A DNA stretch of 64,000 bases from Micromonospora echinofusca. Lineage in GTDB: Bacteria; Actinomycetota; Actinomycetes; Mycobacteriales; Micromonosporaceae. Made by a program: the position numbers and the translations under genes. Below the pieces are notes generated by a model. The model made no database searches. It saw nothing but the letters and a program-made list of their open reading frames with translations, and was not told the DNA's origin. Each line of letters opens with the position of its first letter. Position 1 is the stretch's first letter. Location of the stretch: assembly GCF_900091445.1 (NCBI RefSeq), contig NZ_LT607733.1, forward strand, positions 806,001 through 870,000, written 5' to 3'. This document shows positions 52,707 through 64,000 of the stretch, piece after piece.

Positions 52707-52743
52707 GCGGGCGAACCAGCGCACCCGGCGGCGGGAGGGCGGC

Positions 52744-54039
52744 GTGAGCGGCAACCCGTACCCGCTGGGCCTGCGCCTCGCCGGCCGGCGGGTGGTCGTG
52801 GTGGGCGGGGGAGCGGTGGCCACCCGGCGGGTGCCGGCCCTGCTCGACGCCGGCGCGGACGTCCTGCTCGTCGCGCCGGAGCTGACCCCGGCGCTGCGCG
52901 CGCACGTCGACGCGGGACGGCTGCACTGGGCGCCGCGCCGGTTCGCCCCCGACGACCTGGACGGCGCGTGGCTGGTGCAGGCCGCGATCGACGACCCGCT
53001 CGCCGCCGCGTCGGTCAGCGCCGCCGCCGCCGAGCGCCGCATCTTCTGCGTACGCGCCGACGACCGTGCCGCCGCCACCGCCTGGACCCCGGCGGTGACC
53101 CGGCACGGGCCGGTGACCGTGGCGGTGCTCGGCGGGGGGGACCCGCGCCGGGCGATGGCCGTCCGCGACGCCGTGCGCGCCCTGCTGGAGGTGCGCGAGG
53201 GCACCCTGTCGGCGCCCACGGCGTTGGAGGGGACGACGTCGGGCACCCGGCCCGGGCGGGTGGCGCTCGTCGGCGCCGGCCCCGGGGACCCGGAGCTGAT
53301 CACCGTCCGGGGCTGGCGGCTGCTCACCGAGGCCGACGTGGTGGTCGCCGACCGGCTCGTCCCCGGCCTGCTCCTCGACGAGCTGCGCGCCGACGTCGAA
53401 CTGGTCGACGCCTCCAAGATCCCCTACGGCCCGTCCCGCGCCCAGGAGGAGATCAACCGGATCCTGGTGGACCGGGCCCTCGCCGGCCGGTCCGTGGTGC
53501 GGCTCAAGGGCGGCGACCCGTACGTCTTCGGCCGTGGCGGCGAGGAGCTGCTGGCCTGCGCGTCGGCCGGCGTGCCGGTGACCGTGGTCCCCGGCGTGAC
53601 CAGCTCGATCGCCGCCCCGGCGGCGGCGGGCATCCCGGTGACCCACCGGGGGGTGGCCCACGAGTTCACCGTGGTCTCCGGGCACGTCGCGCCCGACTCG
53701 CCGGCCTCCCTGGTCCGCTGGGACGCGCTGGCCGGACTGCGCGGCACGCTGGTCGTCCTGATGGGGCTGAAGAACCTCGCGGCGATCACCGCGACGCTCG
53801 TCGCGCACGGCCGGCCGGCGCGGACGCCGGCCGCCGTGGTGCAGGAGGCGACCACCGGGGCCCAGCGGGTACTGCGCTCCACGCTCGGCGCGGTGGCCGC
53901 CGACGTGGTCGCCGCGGGGCTGCGCCCGCCCGCGGTGGTGGTGCTGGGAGACGTGGTCGACGCCCTCGGCGGGGCTGGTGCTGCGGGACTTCCGGGGAGC
54001 CCGCTCGCTCCGGGCGGTCAGGCTGACCCCGTGGAATGA
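52744..54039 (+). CDS. cysG: Siroheme synthase-type fusion (precorrin-2 dehydrogenase / uroporphyrinogen-III methyltransferase)
   Basis: A 431-residue bifunctional enzyme. Residues 1-150 form the NAD-dependent dehydrogenase/chelatase part (RRVVVVGGGAVATRRVPALL, TPAVTRHGPVTVAVLGGGDP). The methyltransferase follows from about residue 175 with VALVGAGPGDPELITVRG, VVRLKGGDPYVFGRGGEEL and VVPGVTSSIAAPAAAGIPVT. Makes precorrin-2, the entry to both siroheme and cobalamin, consistent with its place behind cobT. GTG 52744 follows GGGAGG. Convergent with the trehalose genes over a shared terminator. Confidence 0.95.
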   Translation: MSGNPYPLGLRLAGRRVVVVGGGAVATRRVPALLDAGADVLLVAPELTPALRAHVDAGRLHWAPRRFAPDDLDGAWLVQAAIDDPLAAASVSAAAAERRIFCVRADDRAAATAWTPAVTRHGPVTVAVLGGGDPRRAMAVRDAVRALLEVREGTLSAPTALEGTTSGTRPGRVALVGAGPGDPELITVRGWRLLTEADVVVADRLVPGLLLDELRADVELVDASKIPYGPSRAQEEINRILVDRALAGRSVVRLKGGDPYVFGRGGEELLACASAGVPVTVVPGVTSSIAAPAAAGIPVTHRGVAHEFTVVSGHVAPDSPASLVRWDALAGLRGTLVVLMGLKNLAAITATLVAHGRPARTPAAVVQEATTGAQRVLRSTLGAVAADVVAAGLRPPAVVVLGDVVDALGGAGAAGLPGSPLAPGGQADPVE

Positions 54040-54084
54040 GCGACGACGGCCGGAGAGAGGTGTCTCTCCGGCCGCCGTCGTCGC
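54040..54084. terminator. Bidirectional terminator
   Basis: A 19-bp arm (54040-54058) pairs with 54063-54084 with a single three-base bulge and a tetraloop. It separates the converging cysG and trehalose-phosphatase genes. Confidence 0.8.
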
Positions 54085-54092
54085 TGGTCAGG

Positions 54093-56696
54093 TCACTGCT
54101 TGAGCATGTTGTCCAGCAGCAGCGCGCAGCGGATCAGGCCGAGGTGGCTGTACGCCTGCGGGTGGTTGCCCAGCCCGCGCTCGGCCAGCGGGTCGTACTG
54201 CTCGGGCAGCAGGCCCGTCGGGCCGGCGGTGTCCACCATCTGCGAGAACAGCTCCTCGGCGTCGGTACGCCGCCCGGTGCGCAGGTACGCCTCGATGAGC
54301 CACGCCGTGCAGATGTGGAAGCCGCCCTCGCGCCCGGGCAGGCCGTCGTCCCAGTGGTAGCGGTAGACGACCGGGCCGCTGCGCAGGTCCGCCTCGATCC
54401 GCAGGACGGTGGAGAGGAAGCGCGGGTCGTCGCCGGGGAGCAGACCCGACAGCCCGATCCACAGCGACGAGGCGTCCATGTCCTCGTCCCCGTACGCCAC
54501 GCTGTATGCCTCGACGGTCTCGTGCCAGCCGTACTCCAGCACGTTGGCGCCGATGCGGTCGCGCAGCTCCACCCACTCCGGGCGGTCCTCGCCGCCGTGC
54601 TGGCGCATGACGTGCAGCGCCCGGTCGACGGTCATCCAGCACATCACCTTCGAGAAGATGTGGTGCCGCGGGGGGAGGCGGGCCTCCCAGATGCCGTGGT
54701 CGGGCTCGTGCCAGCGGCGGCGGACCGCCTCGACCATGTTGTCGAGCACCCGCCACTCGTCCTCGCGTACGGAGCCGCGGGCGTCGGCGACGGCCGCGAT
54801 CAGGTCCGCGATGGGGCCGAACACGTCGAGCTGGAGCTGGTGGTTGGCGAGGTTGCCGACCCGCACCGGCCGGGAGCCGGCGTAGCCGGGCAGGGTGTCG
54901 ATGACCGCCTCGGCGCCCAGCTCGTAGCCGTCGACCGTGTAGAGCGGGTGCAGCCGCTCCGGGTGCCCGCCGGTGCGCTCGATGCACCCGTCGACCCAGC
55001 GCAGCAGCGCCTCGGCCTCCTCGATCGAGCCCAGGTCGACCAGGGACCGCGCGGTCATCGCCGCGTCCCGCAGCCAGCAGTAGCGGTAGTCCCAGTTGCG
55101 GACGCCGCCCAGCTCCTCGGGCAGCGACGTGGTCGCGGCGGCCAGGATCGAACCGGTGGCCTCGTGGCAGAGCCCGCGCAGGGTGAGCGCGCTGCGCACC
55201 ACCAGGTCCCGGGCGGTGCTCGGCAGCCGCAGGGTGGCCACCCAGTCCTTCCACGGTTGCTCGGCCAGGGTCTGCCGCTCGTGCACCGGCAGCCGGTGGT
55301 GTTCCAGGCTGTGCGTGCCGAACCGCAGCTCCAGCACGACCTGCCCGCCGGCGGCGGAGAGGTCGACGACCGCCTTGGCCGTCTCGTAGCCGCCGTCGTT
55401 GGTGACCTGCCACTCGACCCCGGGGGAGTAGAGCGCGACCGGCTCGTTGGAGCCGAGCACCAGCAGGCCGTCGCCGATCGGCTGCAACTGCACCGCGACC
55501 TGGCCGAACTCGGGCCGGGGCGCGAACTCCAGCCGGGCCCGGCCCGAGCCGGTCAGCACCCGGACCAGGGTCGAGTCGCCGCTGACGACGGCCGGGCCGT
55601 CGGGCGTGGTCTCCCTGGCCGGCTTGTCGAGCCAGTCGGTGACGGTCAGGCCCGACCACCGGGTCTCGACGGTCATCGTGCCCGAGCGGTAGCGCTGGCC
55701 GAGCGGGATGCCGCCGCGCTCCGGGGCGACGCTGAAGTGCCCGGCCGGGCTGCCGCCGACCAGGTCGGCGAAGATCGCCGCCGAGTCCGGCTTGGGGTGG
55801 CAGAGCCAGGTGACCTTGGCTTCGGGGGTGAGCAGGGCCACCGTCCGGCCGTTGGCCAGCATCGAGTGCCGCTCGATGGGGACCGCCCGCTCGCCGAAGA
55901 GCCAGTGCCGCCGGGTCTCCAGCAGCAGGCCGAGGGCGCGGGCGGCCTCGATCGGCTCGGCGACCCGGTAGCCGGCCTTGGTGTCGCCGGGACCGATCTT
56001 GATGCCGACGTCCGGCCCGTGCAGGTTGCCGAACGCGTTCTCGTCGGTGACGTCGTCGCCGATGAAGAGCACCGCGCTGGCGGAGAGCTGGGTGCGCAGC
56101 TGGTCGACGGCCGTGCCCTTGTGGGTGGCGACCACCGACAGCTCGATGACCTCCTTGCCCTGGGTGACCGTGACGTCGTCCCAGGTGGCGGGGCCACTGC
56201 GGACCGCCTCGATGGCGGCCGCCGCGACCTCCGGGGCCACCCCGCGGGTGTGCACGGCGACGCTCGCCGGCTTGCGCTCCAGCCGGATGCCCGGGTGCGC
56301 CGAGGCGATCTCGCGCAGGGCGTCGCGCAGCCGGGTACGGACCGCGATCAGCTCGGGGGAGAGCCGCTCGACGAACCCGATGTCGAACTCGGAGCCGTGG
56401 CTGCCGACCAGGTGGACCTCGCTGGGCAGCCGGGAGAGCGCGGCGAGGTCGCGCAGGGCCCGCCCGGAGACCACCGCCACGGTGGTCTGGGGCAGGGCGG
56501 CCAGGGCCCGGACGGCCGCCACCGACTCCGGCAGCGGCACGGCCTTGCTCGGGTCCTCCACGATCGGCGCCAGGGTGCCGTCGTAGTCGCAGGCGATCAG
56601 AAGCTGGGGCACCCGGGCGATGCGGCCGATGGCGGCGCGCAGCTCCGGGTCCATCGTGCCGGCCGCCGGGGTGATGATCTCGCTGGCGGCGTTCAC
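54093..56696 (-). CDS. Trehalose-6-phosphate phosphatase fused to GH15 domain
   Basis: A 867-residue fusion. Residues 1-260 are a HAD-type trehalose-phosphatase: nucleophile in [11 protein letters not shown] (about residue 36), [16 protein letters not shown] and [10 protein letters not shown] (about 195). Residues about 275-867 are a glycoside hydrolase 15 domain ([33 protein letters not shown]). The pair suggests both making and breaking of alpha-glucosides, perhaps trehalose turnover. It is co-translated with otsA (GTGA overlap). Which GH15 substrate is used cannot be told. Confidence 0.9.
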   Translation of the reverse strand: MNAASEIITPAAGTMDPELRAAIGRIARVPQLLIACDYDGTLAPIVEDPSKAVPLPESVAAVRALAALPQTTVAVVSGRALRDLAALSRLPSEVHLVGSHGSEFDIGFVERLSPELIAVRTRLRDALREIASAHPGIRLERKPASVAVHTRGVAPEVAAAAIEAVRSGPATWDDVTVTQGKEVIELSVVATHKGTAVDQLRTQLSASAVLFIGDDVTDENAFGNLHGPDVGIKIGPGDTKAGYRVAEPIEAARALGLLLETRRHWLFGERAVPIERHSMLANGRTVALLTPEAKVTWLCHPKPDSAAIFADLVGGSPAGHFSVAPERGGIPLGQRYRSGTMTVETRWSGLTVTDWLDKPARETTPDGPAVVSGDSTLVRVLTGSGRARLEFAPRPEFGQVAVQLQPIGDGLLVLGSNEPVALYSPGVEWQVTNDGGYETAKAVVDLSAAGGQVVLELRFGTHSLEHHRLPVHERQTLAEQPWKDWVATLRLPSTARDLVVRSALTLRGLCHEATGSILAAATTSLPEELGGVRNWDYRYCWLRDAAMTARSLVDLGSIEEAEALLRWVDGCIERTGGHPERLHPLYTVDGYELGAEAVIDTLPGYAGSRPVRVGNLANHQLQLDVFGPIADLIAAVADARGSVREDEWRVLDNMVEAVRRRWHEPDHGIWEARLPPRHHIFSKVMCWMTVDRALHVMRQHGGEDRPEWVELRDRIGANVLEYGWHETVEAYSVAYGDEDMDASSLWIGLSGLLPGDDPRFLSTVLRIEADLRSGPVVYRYHWDDGLPGREGGFHICTAWLIEAYLRTGRRTDAEELFSQMVDTAGPTGLLPEQYDPLAERGLGNHPQAYSHLGLIRCALLLDNMLKQ

Positions 56697-58093
56697 GCGA
56701 CCTCCGATTGAGGCACACCGAGCTCGGTGAGGAACGACTTCGCCCAGTGCCCCACGTCGTGGGTGCGTAGGTGGCGTTGCATTGTCCGCATTCTGCGGCG
56801 GGCCTCCGGCTTCTCGACATGCACGGCCCTCAGCAGGGCGTCCTTGACCGCGTCTGGGTCGTGCGGGTTACACAGGAACGCCTGACGCAGCTCGGTTGCG
56901 GCGCCGGCGAACTCGCTGAGCACGAGTGCACCGCCCTGGTCGGCGCGCGATGCGACGTACTCCTTGGCTACCAGATTCATTCCGTCTCGCAGCGGGGTCA
57001 CCATCATCACGTCCGCGGCGGCGTACATCGCGGCCAGTTCAGTGCGACTGTACGACTGATGCAGATAATGCACCGCCGGCACGCCGACCCTGCCGAATTC
57101 GCCATTAATCCGGCCGACCTCGCGCTCCACCTTCACGCGTAGTGCCTGGTAGTGCTCCACGCGCTCGCGGCTGGGCGTGGCGACCTGCACCATGACCGCG
57201 TCGGGAACTGTCAACTTTCCGTCAGCCAGCAGTTCGCGGAAGGCCTTCAGGCGCAACTCGATGCCCTTGGTGTAATCCAGCCGGTCGACGCCCAGGATGA
57301 TCGTCTTCGGGTTGCCCAGCTCCTCGCGGATCTCCTTCGCCCGGGCCTGGATCGCCGGGTCGGTGGCCAGCCGCTCCATCTCCCTGGTGTCGATGGAGAT
57401 CGGGAACGCGCCGGCCTTCACCTGGCGGCCGTCGACCTGGATCATCTGCCCCTCGTAGCGCAGCCCGAGCAGGTGCCGGGCCAGCCGGACGAAGTTCTGC
57501 GCGGCGAGGCGCTGCTGGAACCCGACCAGGTCGGCGCCGAGCAGGCCGCGCAGGATCTCGGTGCGGAACGGCATCTGCATGAACAGCTCGATGGGCGGGA
57601 ACGGGATGTGCAGGAAGAAGCCGATCCGCAGGTCGGGCCGCAGCTCGCGGAGCATCGCCGGGACGAGCTGGAGCTGGTAGTCCTGCACCCAGACCGTCGC
57701 CCCCTCGGCCGCGACCTCCGCCGCGGCCTCCGCGAAGCGGGCGTTGACCAGGCGGTACGCCTCGCGCCAGCGGCGCTTGTAGGCCGGCGTCTCCACCGCG
57801 TCGTGGTAGAGCGGCCAGATCGTCGCGTTGGACTGGCCCTCGTAGTAGCGCTCCAGTTCCTCCGCGCTCAGCGGTACCGGGTGCAGCCGGATGCCCTCCA
57901 GGTCGAAGGGCTCGGGGGCGGCGCCGGTGCCGCCGGCCCAGCCGACCCAGGTGCCCTGGTGCTCGGCGAGGACGGGGTGCAGTGCGGTCACCAGCCCTCC
58001 GGGGCTGCGACGCCACTGCCGTCCTTCGGGGGTGCTCACCTCGTCGACGGGTAGCCGGTTCGCCACTACGACAAAGGAGCTGCGGACGGTCAC
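56693..58093 (-). CDS. otsA: Trehalose-6-phosphate synthase
   Basis: Makes trehalose-6-phosphate from UDP- or ADP-glucose and glucose-6-phosphate. The 466-residue GT20 protein shows [11 protein letters not shown] and [13 protein letters not shown] at the start, [44 protein letters not shown] and a donor-binding [14 protein letters not shown] near residue 375. The last codons overlap the start of the phosphatase-GH15 fusion, so product passes straight to the next enzyme. Its start is 334 bases from ettA, which is divergent. Confidence 0.95.
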   Translation of the reverse strand: MTVRSSFVVVANRLPVDEVSTPEGRQWRRSPGGLVTALHPVLAEHQGTWVGWAGGTGAAPEPFDLEGIRLHPVPLSAEELERYYEGQSNATIWPLYHDAVETPAYKRRWREAYRLVNARFAEAAAEVAAEGATVWVQDYQLQLVPAMLRELRPDLRIGFFLHIPFPPIELFMQMPFRTEILRGLLGADLVGFQQRLAAQNFVRLARHLLGLRYEGQMIQVDGRQVKAGAFPISIDTREMERLATDPAIQARAKEIREELGNPKTIILGVDRLDYTKGIELRLKAFRELLADGKLTVPDAVMVQVATPSRERVEHYQALRVKVEREVGRINGEFGRVGVPAVHYLHQSYSRTELAAMYAAADVMMVTPLRDGMNLVAKEYVASRADQGGALVLSEFAGAATELRQAFLCNPHDPDAVKDALLRAVHVEKPEARRRMRTMQRHLRTHDVGHWAKSFLTELGVPQSEVA

Positions 58094-58426
58094 GTTCGGC
58101 CACCTCCGGGTGCTGACGGGTCAACCGCGAATGAGCGTACTGAGCGTAGCTGCGGCTTCTGGGGCCCCGTGCCGGAGTCACCTACCCTTCCCACGATGGT
58201 CCAACCCCTGGCGTGATCTTGTCGATACCCCTGTCCGGAAGCAGGGGTGGCGCGCCGCGCCCGGAGCGTCGGGGGGCGGGGTGATGTGGGCGCGGCGCCG
58301 CGTACCTGTCAGGATTGAGGATGGCGTGCGTGCGGCCGGCCATCGGCCGGTGGCGGCGGGCGGAGGTCGAAGCCCGCGCCCGCGCCCGCCAGCCCCAGTC
58401 GCAACCCTACGGAGGTAGCCCACACC
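58094..58426. other. Divergent control region between otsA and ettA
   Basis: No gene. Contains a 7-bp hairpin ACCCCTG/CAGGGGT at 58228-58249 and a GGAGG ribosome site (58411-58415) for ettA. Promoters for both genes must lie here but no confident pair of boxes is seen. Confidence 0.5.
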
Positions 58427-60103
<1,677 letters not shown>

Positions 60104-60124
60104 GTGCGCGGAGCGCTGCCGACC

Positions 60125-60571
60125 ATGAGTGATCGTTTCGTGTACCACTGCACCCTGCGGTGGTCCGACCTGGACGCGTACGGCCACATCAACAACTCGC
60201 GCTTCCTCACCCTCTACGAGGAGGCGCGGGTGGCGTTGATGTTCGCCGGCGGCCGGGCGTGGGGGGTGGGCTCGTTCGCCGACGGTGTCGTGATCAGCCG
60301 GCACGAGATCGACTACCTGCGCCCGGTCGAGTACGCCCTCGGCCGGGCCACCGCCGAGGCCGCCCCCACGGTGCGCATCGAGCTGTGGGTGGAGGAGATC
60401 CGGGGCGCGTCCTTCACCGTCGCCTACGAGCTCTTCGACGGTGACGTGCTGGCCAGCCGCGCCCGCTCGGTGCTGGTGCCGTTCGACCTGACCCGGCAGC
60501 GGCCCCGGCGGATCACGCCGGAGGAGCGGACGTTCCTGCTCACGTACGCGCCGCAGGAGCCGGCGGCGTGA
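60125..60571 (+). CDS. Hotdog-fold acyl-CoA thioesterase
   Basis: A 148-residue 4HBT-type thioesterase. WSDLDAYGHINNSRFLTLYE (about residues 12-31) carries the catalytic Asp and the HxNN pattern, followed by a long hotdog helix. Acts on an acyl-CoA or aryl-CoA not determinable here. I use ATG 60125; a GTG at 60104 directly after the ettA stop is alternative. The stop overlaps the next gene. Confidence 0.9.
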   Translation: MSDRFVYHCTLRWSDLDAYGHINNSRFLTLYEEARVALMFAGGRAWGVGSFADGVVISRHEIDYLRPVEYALGRATAEAAPTVRIELWVEEIRGASFTVAYELFDGDVLASRARSVLVPFDLTRQRPRRITPEERTFLLTYAPQEPAA

Positions 60572-61293
60572 CGGCGACCGACGGGCCGGCCGCCCCCGCG
60601 CGGTCCGGTGGCGGCGGTCCGGTCGGCGGCGGGCACGGGATCGCGGACGCCGCCGACGCCGGGGCCTTCCTGGCCCGCCTCGTCCGGCTGGACCGCGACG
60701 CGCCGGTCCGGCTGCGGTCGGGCGGTGTGCGGGGCCGTACGGCCCTCTGGGGGCGTCTGCCGTGGGGCGTGCTGGTCGTCCGGACGGTGGCCGGCGACGG
60801 CCCCGGCGACGCCACGGTCTCGGCCGGGGAACTGCTGGCCGAGTTGGCGGCGGGCGGTGCGGCCCTGCCGACGCGGCGGGACGAGCGGTGGCGCTGGCCG
60901 CTGCCGCCCGCGGCGAGCCGCCGGGTGGAGACGCTGCCGGGCGGCGAGCTGCGGCGGGTCGCGGCGGCGGCGGCCGACGCGCTGCGCGAGGCGGGCACCC
61001 ACGGCGTCGGCGGCCGTGCCGTCGGGCAACGGGCGCTGCGCGACGCGCTGCTCGACCACGTGCCGGTGGTCGTCACCCCGGACGACCCACCCGGCGAGCC
61101 GGTGGAGGTGACCCAGCGGATGGTCCAGGGGTTGGTCCGGATGGGCTTCCTGGGGGCGTCCCAGGGGTCGGCCGAGACGGGGGACGGGGGCGACGTCCAG
61201 GTGCGGACGGTCGGCCGTTGGGTCGGACTGGTGGGACCGTACGGAGCGATCTGGTCGCAGAAGGCCACGGAACTTGCCGTGCGGCCGCTCTGA
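60568..61293 (+). CDS. Hypothetical protein
   Basis: A 241-residue soluble protein, unrecognised. It starts with a Gly/Ala/Pro-rich 30 residues, then an Arg/Leu/Val-rich alpha/beta region (RGRTALWGRLPWGVLVVRTV) and an ADALREAGTHGVGGRAVGQR helix pair. The GTG overlaps the thioesterase stop (GTGA) and the pair follow ettA by 22 bases, so all three may share one mRNA. Such proteins recur after ettA in related actinomycetes, as far as I recall. Confidence 0.6.
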   Translation: MTATDGPAAPARSGGGGPVGGGHGIADAADAGAFLARLVRLDRDAPVRLRSGGVRGRTALWGRLPWGVLVVRTVAGDGPGDATVSAGELLAELAAGGAALPTRRDERWRWPLPPAASRRVETLPGGELRRVAAAAADALREAGTHGVGGRAVGQRALRDALLDHVPVVVTPDDPPGEPVEVTQRMVQGLVRMGFLGASQGSAETGDGGDVQVRTVGRWVGLVGPYGAIWSQKATELAVRPL

Positions 61294-61295
61294 GT

Positions 61296-61311
61296 TCATC
61301 CGTTCGGATGA
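61296..61311 (+). terminator. Short hairpin after ettA operon
   Basis: TCATCCG-TT-CGGATGA, 7-bp stem with a two-base loop two bases after the stop, followed by T-rich CCCGTATTCATTCTTCTG. Best T-rich tail of any terminator in the window. Confidence 0.6.
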
Positions 61312-61514
61312 CCCGTATTCATTCTTCTGTCCTGGGGCTGCCGTTGGGGGGGTGCCTCAACCCGGCTGTCCGGGTACCGCCCATCCTCGGATCCAACGCA
61401 CCGTAGGCGAGTGGATCCGCTGGGGAGTGAGGTGCGCGAGCGATGCCGTGGTGGTCATGGCGCCCCGGTCCCGCCAATGGCGGCGGCGACCCGGAAAGGC
61501 GGAGCGGGGTCACA

Positions 61515-62030
61515 GTGGAGAGCACCGTCCGGGTCGGACCACCGACCCCGCGTCAGCCGGGAGACGACTGCCCACCGACGGAGCGAGCCGTGATCGCGGA
61601 CATGCCCGCGACGGTCGAGCCGGTCACCCTGCGCCGCGTCTGCGACGCACTCGACATGCTCGACGTGCGCTACCTGGCCGACGGCGACGGCAACCTGCTG
61701 GCCATGTGGGAGCGGCACGCCGTGCTGGTCACCCTGGAGGGCCCCGAGGACGAGATCCTGGTGATGCGGGCCCGTCCACACGCGACGGTGCCGCCGGACT
61801 GGGCCGACCGCGCCTACCGGGTGGTCAACGAGTGGAACCACACCCGCCGCTTCTGCAAGGCCTACATCGGCGACCCGACCGAGCGCGGCCAGCTGCCGAT
61901 CTACGCGGAGTTGCAGGTGCCGTTCGGCGCCGGTGCGCACGACGCGCTGCTGGTCGAGATGCTCGACTGCGGCGCGGCGGTCGCCACCAGCTTCGTGGAC
62001 TGGCTGCACGACGAGGGCGCCCTGCTCTGA
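61515..62030 (+). CDS. YbjN-domain protein
   Basis: A 171-residue protein. From about residue 45 it has the YbjN/type-III-chaperone-like fold: RRVCDALDMLDVRYLADGDG, then a strand AVLVTLEGPEDEILVMRARP, WADRAYRVVNEWNHTRRFCK and a final DCGAAVATSFVDWLHDEGAL. YbjN proteins are sensory or chaperone-like, of unknown partner. GTG 61515 with GAGCGGGG upstream is preferred; GTG 61590 would drop a low-complexity 25-residue leader. The 220 bases before it hold no gene. Confidence 0.8.
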   Translation: MESTVRVGPPTPRQPGDDCPPTERAVIADMPATVEPVTLRRVCDALDMLDVRYLADGDGNLLAMWERHAVLVTLEGPEDEILVMRARPHATVPPDWADRAYRVVNEWNHTRRFCKAYIGDPTERGQLPIYAELQVPFGAGAHDALLVEMLDCGAAVATSFVDWLHDEGALL

Positions 62031-62091
62031 GCCGTCGTCCCGGCGGTGCCGGGCGCGGATCGGCGCACGACCCGGGTCGGGCCGACCGGGG

Positions 62092-62520
62092 TCAGGCCGG
62101 GCCCGCCGGGTTTTCCATCGCGTTGACCATGAAGAAGGCGGCCCGCTCCAGGTAGTCCCAGAGCGCGGTGGCGATCTCCGGCGGCAGGTCGAGACGGTCG
62201 ACGGCGCGGCGCATGTGCAGCAGCCACGCATCCCGCTCGGCGGCACCGATCCGGTACGGCGCGTGGCGCATCCGCAGCCGCGGGTGCCCGCGCTGCGCCG
62301 AGTACGTGTTGGGGCCGCCCCAGTACTGCATGAGGAACAGGGCCAGCCGGTCCGCAGCCGGGCCCAGATCCTCCTCGGGATACATGGGGCGCAGCAGCGG
62401 GTCGGTGGCGACCCCGGCGTAGAACTCGTCCACCAGCTTGCGGAAGGTGGGCTCGCCGCCGACCGCTTCGAAGAGGGTCATCGACGCACCGGGCCGGTCG
62501 GACTCACCTGCGGCATTCAC
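62092..62520 (-). CDS. Truncated hemoglobin, group II (trHbO-like)
   Basis: A 142-residue 2-over-2 globin. FRKLVDEFYAGVATDPLLRP (about 26-45), YWGGPNTYSAQRGHPRLRMR (about 66-85, heme-pocket Tyr/Trp region) and proximal His region RHAPYRIGAAERDAWLLHM match group II truncated hemoglobins. They bind O2/NO and may protect respiration. GTG 62520 is chosen; ATG 62481 is a shorter alternative. Confidence 0.92.
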   Translation of the reverse strand: MNAAGESDRPGASMTLFEAVGGEPTFRKLVDEFYAGVATDPLLRPMYPEEDLGPAADRLALFLMQYWGGPNTYSAQRGHPRLRMRHAPYRIGAAERDAWLLHMRRAVDRLDLPPEIATALWDYLERAAFFMVNAMENPAGPA

Positions 62521-62578
62521 CGTTCCATCCTGCCAGGTGCCGCGCCGGCCGACCGGGGGGTGCCGGCTGTGGGCCGGG

Positions 62579-63976
62579 TCACCGTGTGCCGCTGCCGTCC
62601 CGCCGTGCCGGGGCGACCGCCCAGCGACCCGCCGGCCCGCCGGCCGATTCCTCCCCGTGCCGGCCCGGCGTGCCAGGGCCCGCCTGCCGGGGGGCGGACG
62701 CGCCCGGCTGCTGGGCCGCCTCGATGGCCGCGTCGATCGTCGAGCGGCTCGGCCAGTGCAGGGCGGCGAGCGTCATCAGCAGCACCCCGACCGCGCTCCA
62801 CACCCCGACCACGACCGGGATGGAGAACCGCTCGGCCAGCAACCCGGTCACCAGGACGGCCAGGCCCTGGATGACCTGGACGCCGGTCGCCATCACGCCG
62901 AAGGCGCGGGCCCGGAAACCGTCGGGCAGGGCCCGGACGAAGAGCCCGTTGGCCACCGGCAGCATGCCGGCGACGGCGAACCCGCAGGCGGCGGCGAGCA
63001 GCGCCACCACCAGCGGCGGCGGGTCGAGCAGGGCGGGCACCAGGGCCAGCGGCGAGAGCACCGCCAACGGCCGCATCAGACTCAGCCGGCGGTCCGGCCC
63101 GAACGCCCGGCTGACGATCAGCCCGCCGAGGATGAAGCCGACGGGGTTCGCGGCCATGATGATGGCCTGGGCGGCCCCGGCGTCCAACCGGCCGGCGTGC
63201 TCGCTCGCCCAGGCGGCGGCGAGGCCCTCCGGCACGACGGAGAAGAGCATGGCCGCGAAGACCAGCACGGCGATGGCCCGCAGCACCGGGGTGCCGAACA
63301 CGATCTGGAAGCCCTGCGCGGTCTCCCGCAGCAGGTGGCTGCGGTGCGCGGCGGTCATCGCCGTCGGCCTGTCGGTCACGCCGAAGCGCACCAGCGCGGC
63401 CGACAGGGCGAAGGTCGCCGCGTTCACCAGGAGCGCGGCGGTCGGATCGAACGCGGCGATGGCCGCGCCCGCCAGGTAGCCGACGACCTGCGCGGCCTGG
63501 CCGACGCTGCTGATCATCGACAGGCCGACCACCAGGCGGTCCCCGGTGAGGATCAGCGGGATCAGCGCCGACTTGGCGGCCTGGCTCGGTGGATTGGCCA
63601 GGGTCGTGGCGAAGAGCAGGGCCAGGATCATCGCGACGGGCATGCCGGGGATGGCGATGCACACCATCAGCAGCATCCGGACGAGATCGCAGATCACCAT
63701 GACCTGCCGGTAGCGGTGCCGCTCCGCGAGCGTGGCGAGCAGGGGGCCGCCGACCAGCCAGGGCAGGTAGCTCACCGCGAAGGCGGCGGCGGAGAGCGCG
63801 ACGGACCGGGTCTCCTCGTAGACCAGCAGGGTGACCGCGGCCTTGGCGATGTAGTCGCCGATCCAGGAGAGAGCGCTCGCTGTGAAGACGGCGCCGTACT
63901 CGCGATTGGCGAACACCTCGCGGAAGGTAGCCGGACCTTCCGGGGATGGTCGCTCGTCAGGCACCGTCGCCTCCAT
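62579..63976 (-). CDS. MFS transporter
   Basis: A 465-residue integral membrane protein with 12 predicted membrane segments in two halves. The cytoplasmic loop LATLAERHRYRQVMVICDLV (about 80-99) is a version of the MFS A-motif. The fold resembles the macrolide-efflux/MdfA-like or DHA3-type exporters (TASALSWIGDYIAKAAVTLL near the start). Substrate unknown. The C-terminal 55 residues are a charged, Gly/Pro-rich tail. ATG 63976 lies 24 bases before the window end, so promoter lies outside. Confidence 0.9.
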   Translation of the reverse strand: MEATVPDERPSPEGPATFREVFANREYGAVFTASALSWIGDYIAKAAVTLLVYEETRSVALSAAAFAVSYLPWLVGGPLLATLAERHRYRQVMVICDLVRMLLMVCIAIPGMPVAMILALLFATTLANPPSQAAKSALIPLILTGDRLVVGLSMISSVGQAAQVVGYLAGAAIAAFDPTAALLVNAATFALSAALVRFGVTDRPTAMTAAHRSHLLRETAQGFQIVFGTPVLRAIAVLVFAAMLFSVVPEGLAAAWASEHAGRLDAGAAQAIIMAANPVGFILGGLIVSRAFGPDRRLSLMRPLAVLSPLALVPALLDPPPLVVALLAAACGFAVAGMLPVANGLFVRALPDGFRARAFGVMATGVQVIQGLAVLVTGLLAERFSIPVVVGVWSAVGVLLMTLAALHWPSRSTIDAAIEAAQQPGASAPRQAGPGTPGRHGEESAGGPAGRWAVAPARRDGSGTR

Positions 63977-64000
63977 CGTTCCCCTGGGCGGGCCACTCGT

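Overview
The window is very GC-rich, uses GTG starts freely and packs genes with GTGA/TGATG overlaps. Gene content (F420/PPOX-type oxidase, septum-formation lipoprotein, LigB-type ligase, class A PBP, B12 genes, OtsA with a phosphatase-GH15 fusion, trHbO-like globin) points to an actinomycete, most likely Micromonosporaceae (Micromonospora/Salinispora-like). That assignment is from gene content and codon style, not a database search.

Layout. 1-22.1 kb is ordinary chromosome: DAHP synthase with a structured leader, a Tat-exported PhoX/DUF839 protein, an M16 peptidase pair, asd, CBS and SCP2 proteins, a glycogen-debranching-type glucosidase, an acyltransferase, a NarL-type two-component locus with two kinase-like proteins, several exported or unknown proteins, and a secreted seven-repeat RCC1 protein. 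A broken IS5-type transposase end lies at 22.4 kb.

22,480-33,386 is an integrated actinomycete integrative and conjugative element (AICE) in tRNA-Arg(TCT). It is bounded by a 43-bp perfect direct repeat and ends in xis-int beside the tRNA. The core runs in one direction: pra-like activator, two small genes, a membrane protein, an MNT-fold nucleotidyltransferase-like gene, an FtsK/TraB-type translocase, a DUF2637-like protein, RepSA-type initiator, xis and int. The left third is cargo/regulation: a membrane-anchored unknown, a HEPN-motif protein followed by a strikingly foldable 136-nt non-coding segment, and a divergent HTH-sensor/PP2C pair. A strong promoter and a 12-bp inverted-repeat operator separate the HTH gene from pra. 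Two intergenic hairpins with nearly identical loops, and paired repeats near both ends (candidate integrase arm sites), complete the element.

33.4-64 kb returns to chromosome: hydrolase, HPF-like ribosome protein with a coupled mini-ORF, an SSB paralogue behind two perfect DnaA boxes, and a split cobalamin set (cobD-cobQ, cobB, cobC-cobT-cysG) interrupted by rhodanese, kinase, M20 peptidase, ligase, SURF1 and PBP genes. It continues with otsA and an otsB-GH15 fusion, ettA, a thioesterase, a YbjN protein, a truncated globin and an MFS transporter.

The best candidates for undescribed biology are the structured RNA/DNA element behind the HEPN gene, the repeated hairpins inside the AICE, the HTH/PP2C module with its operator pair, and the aroG leader.
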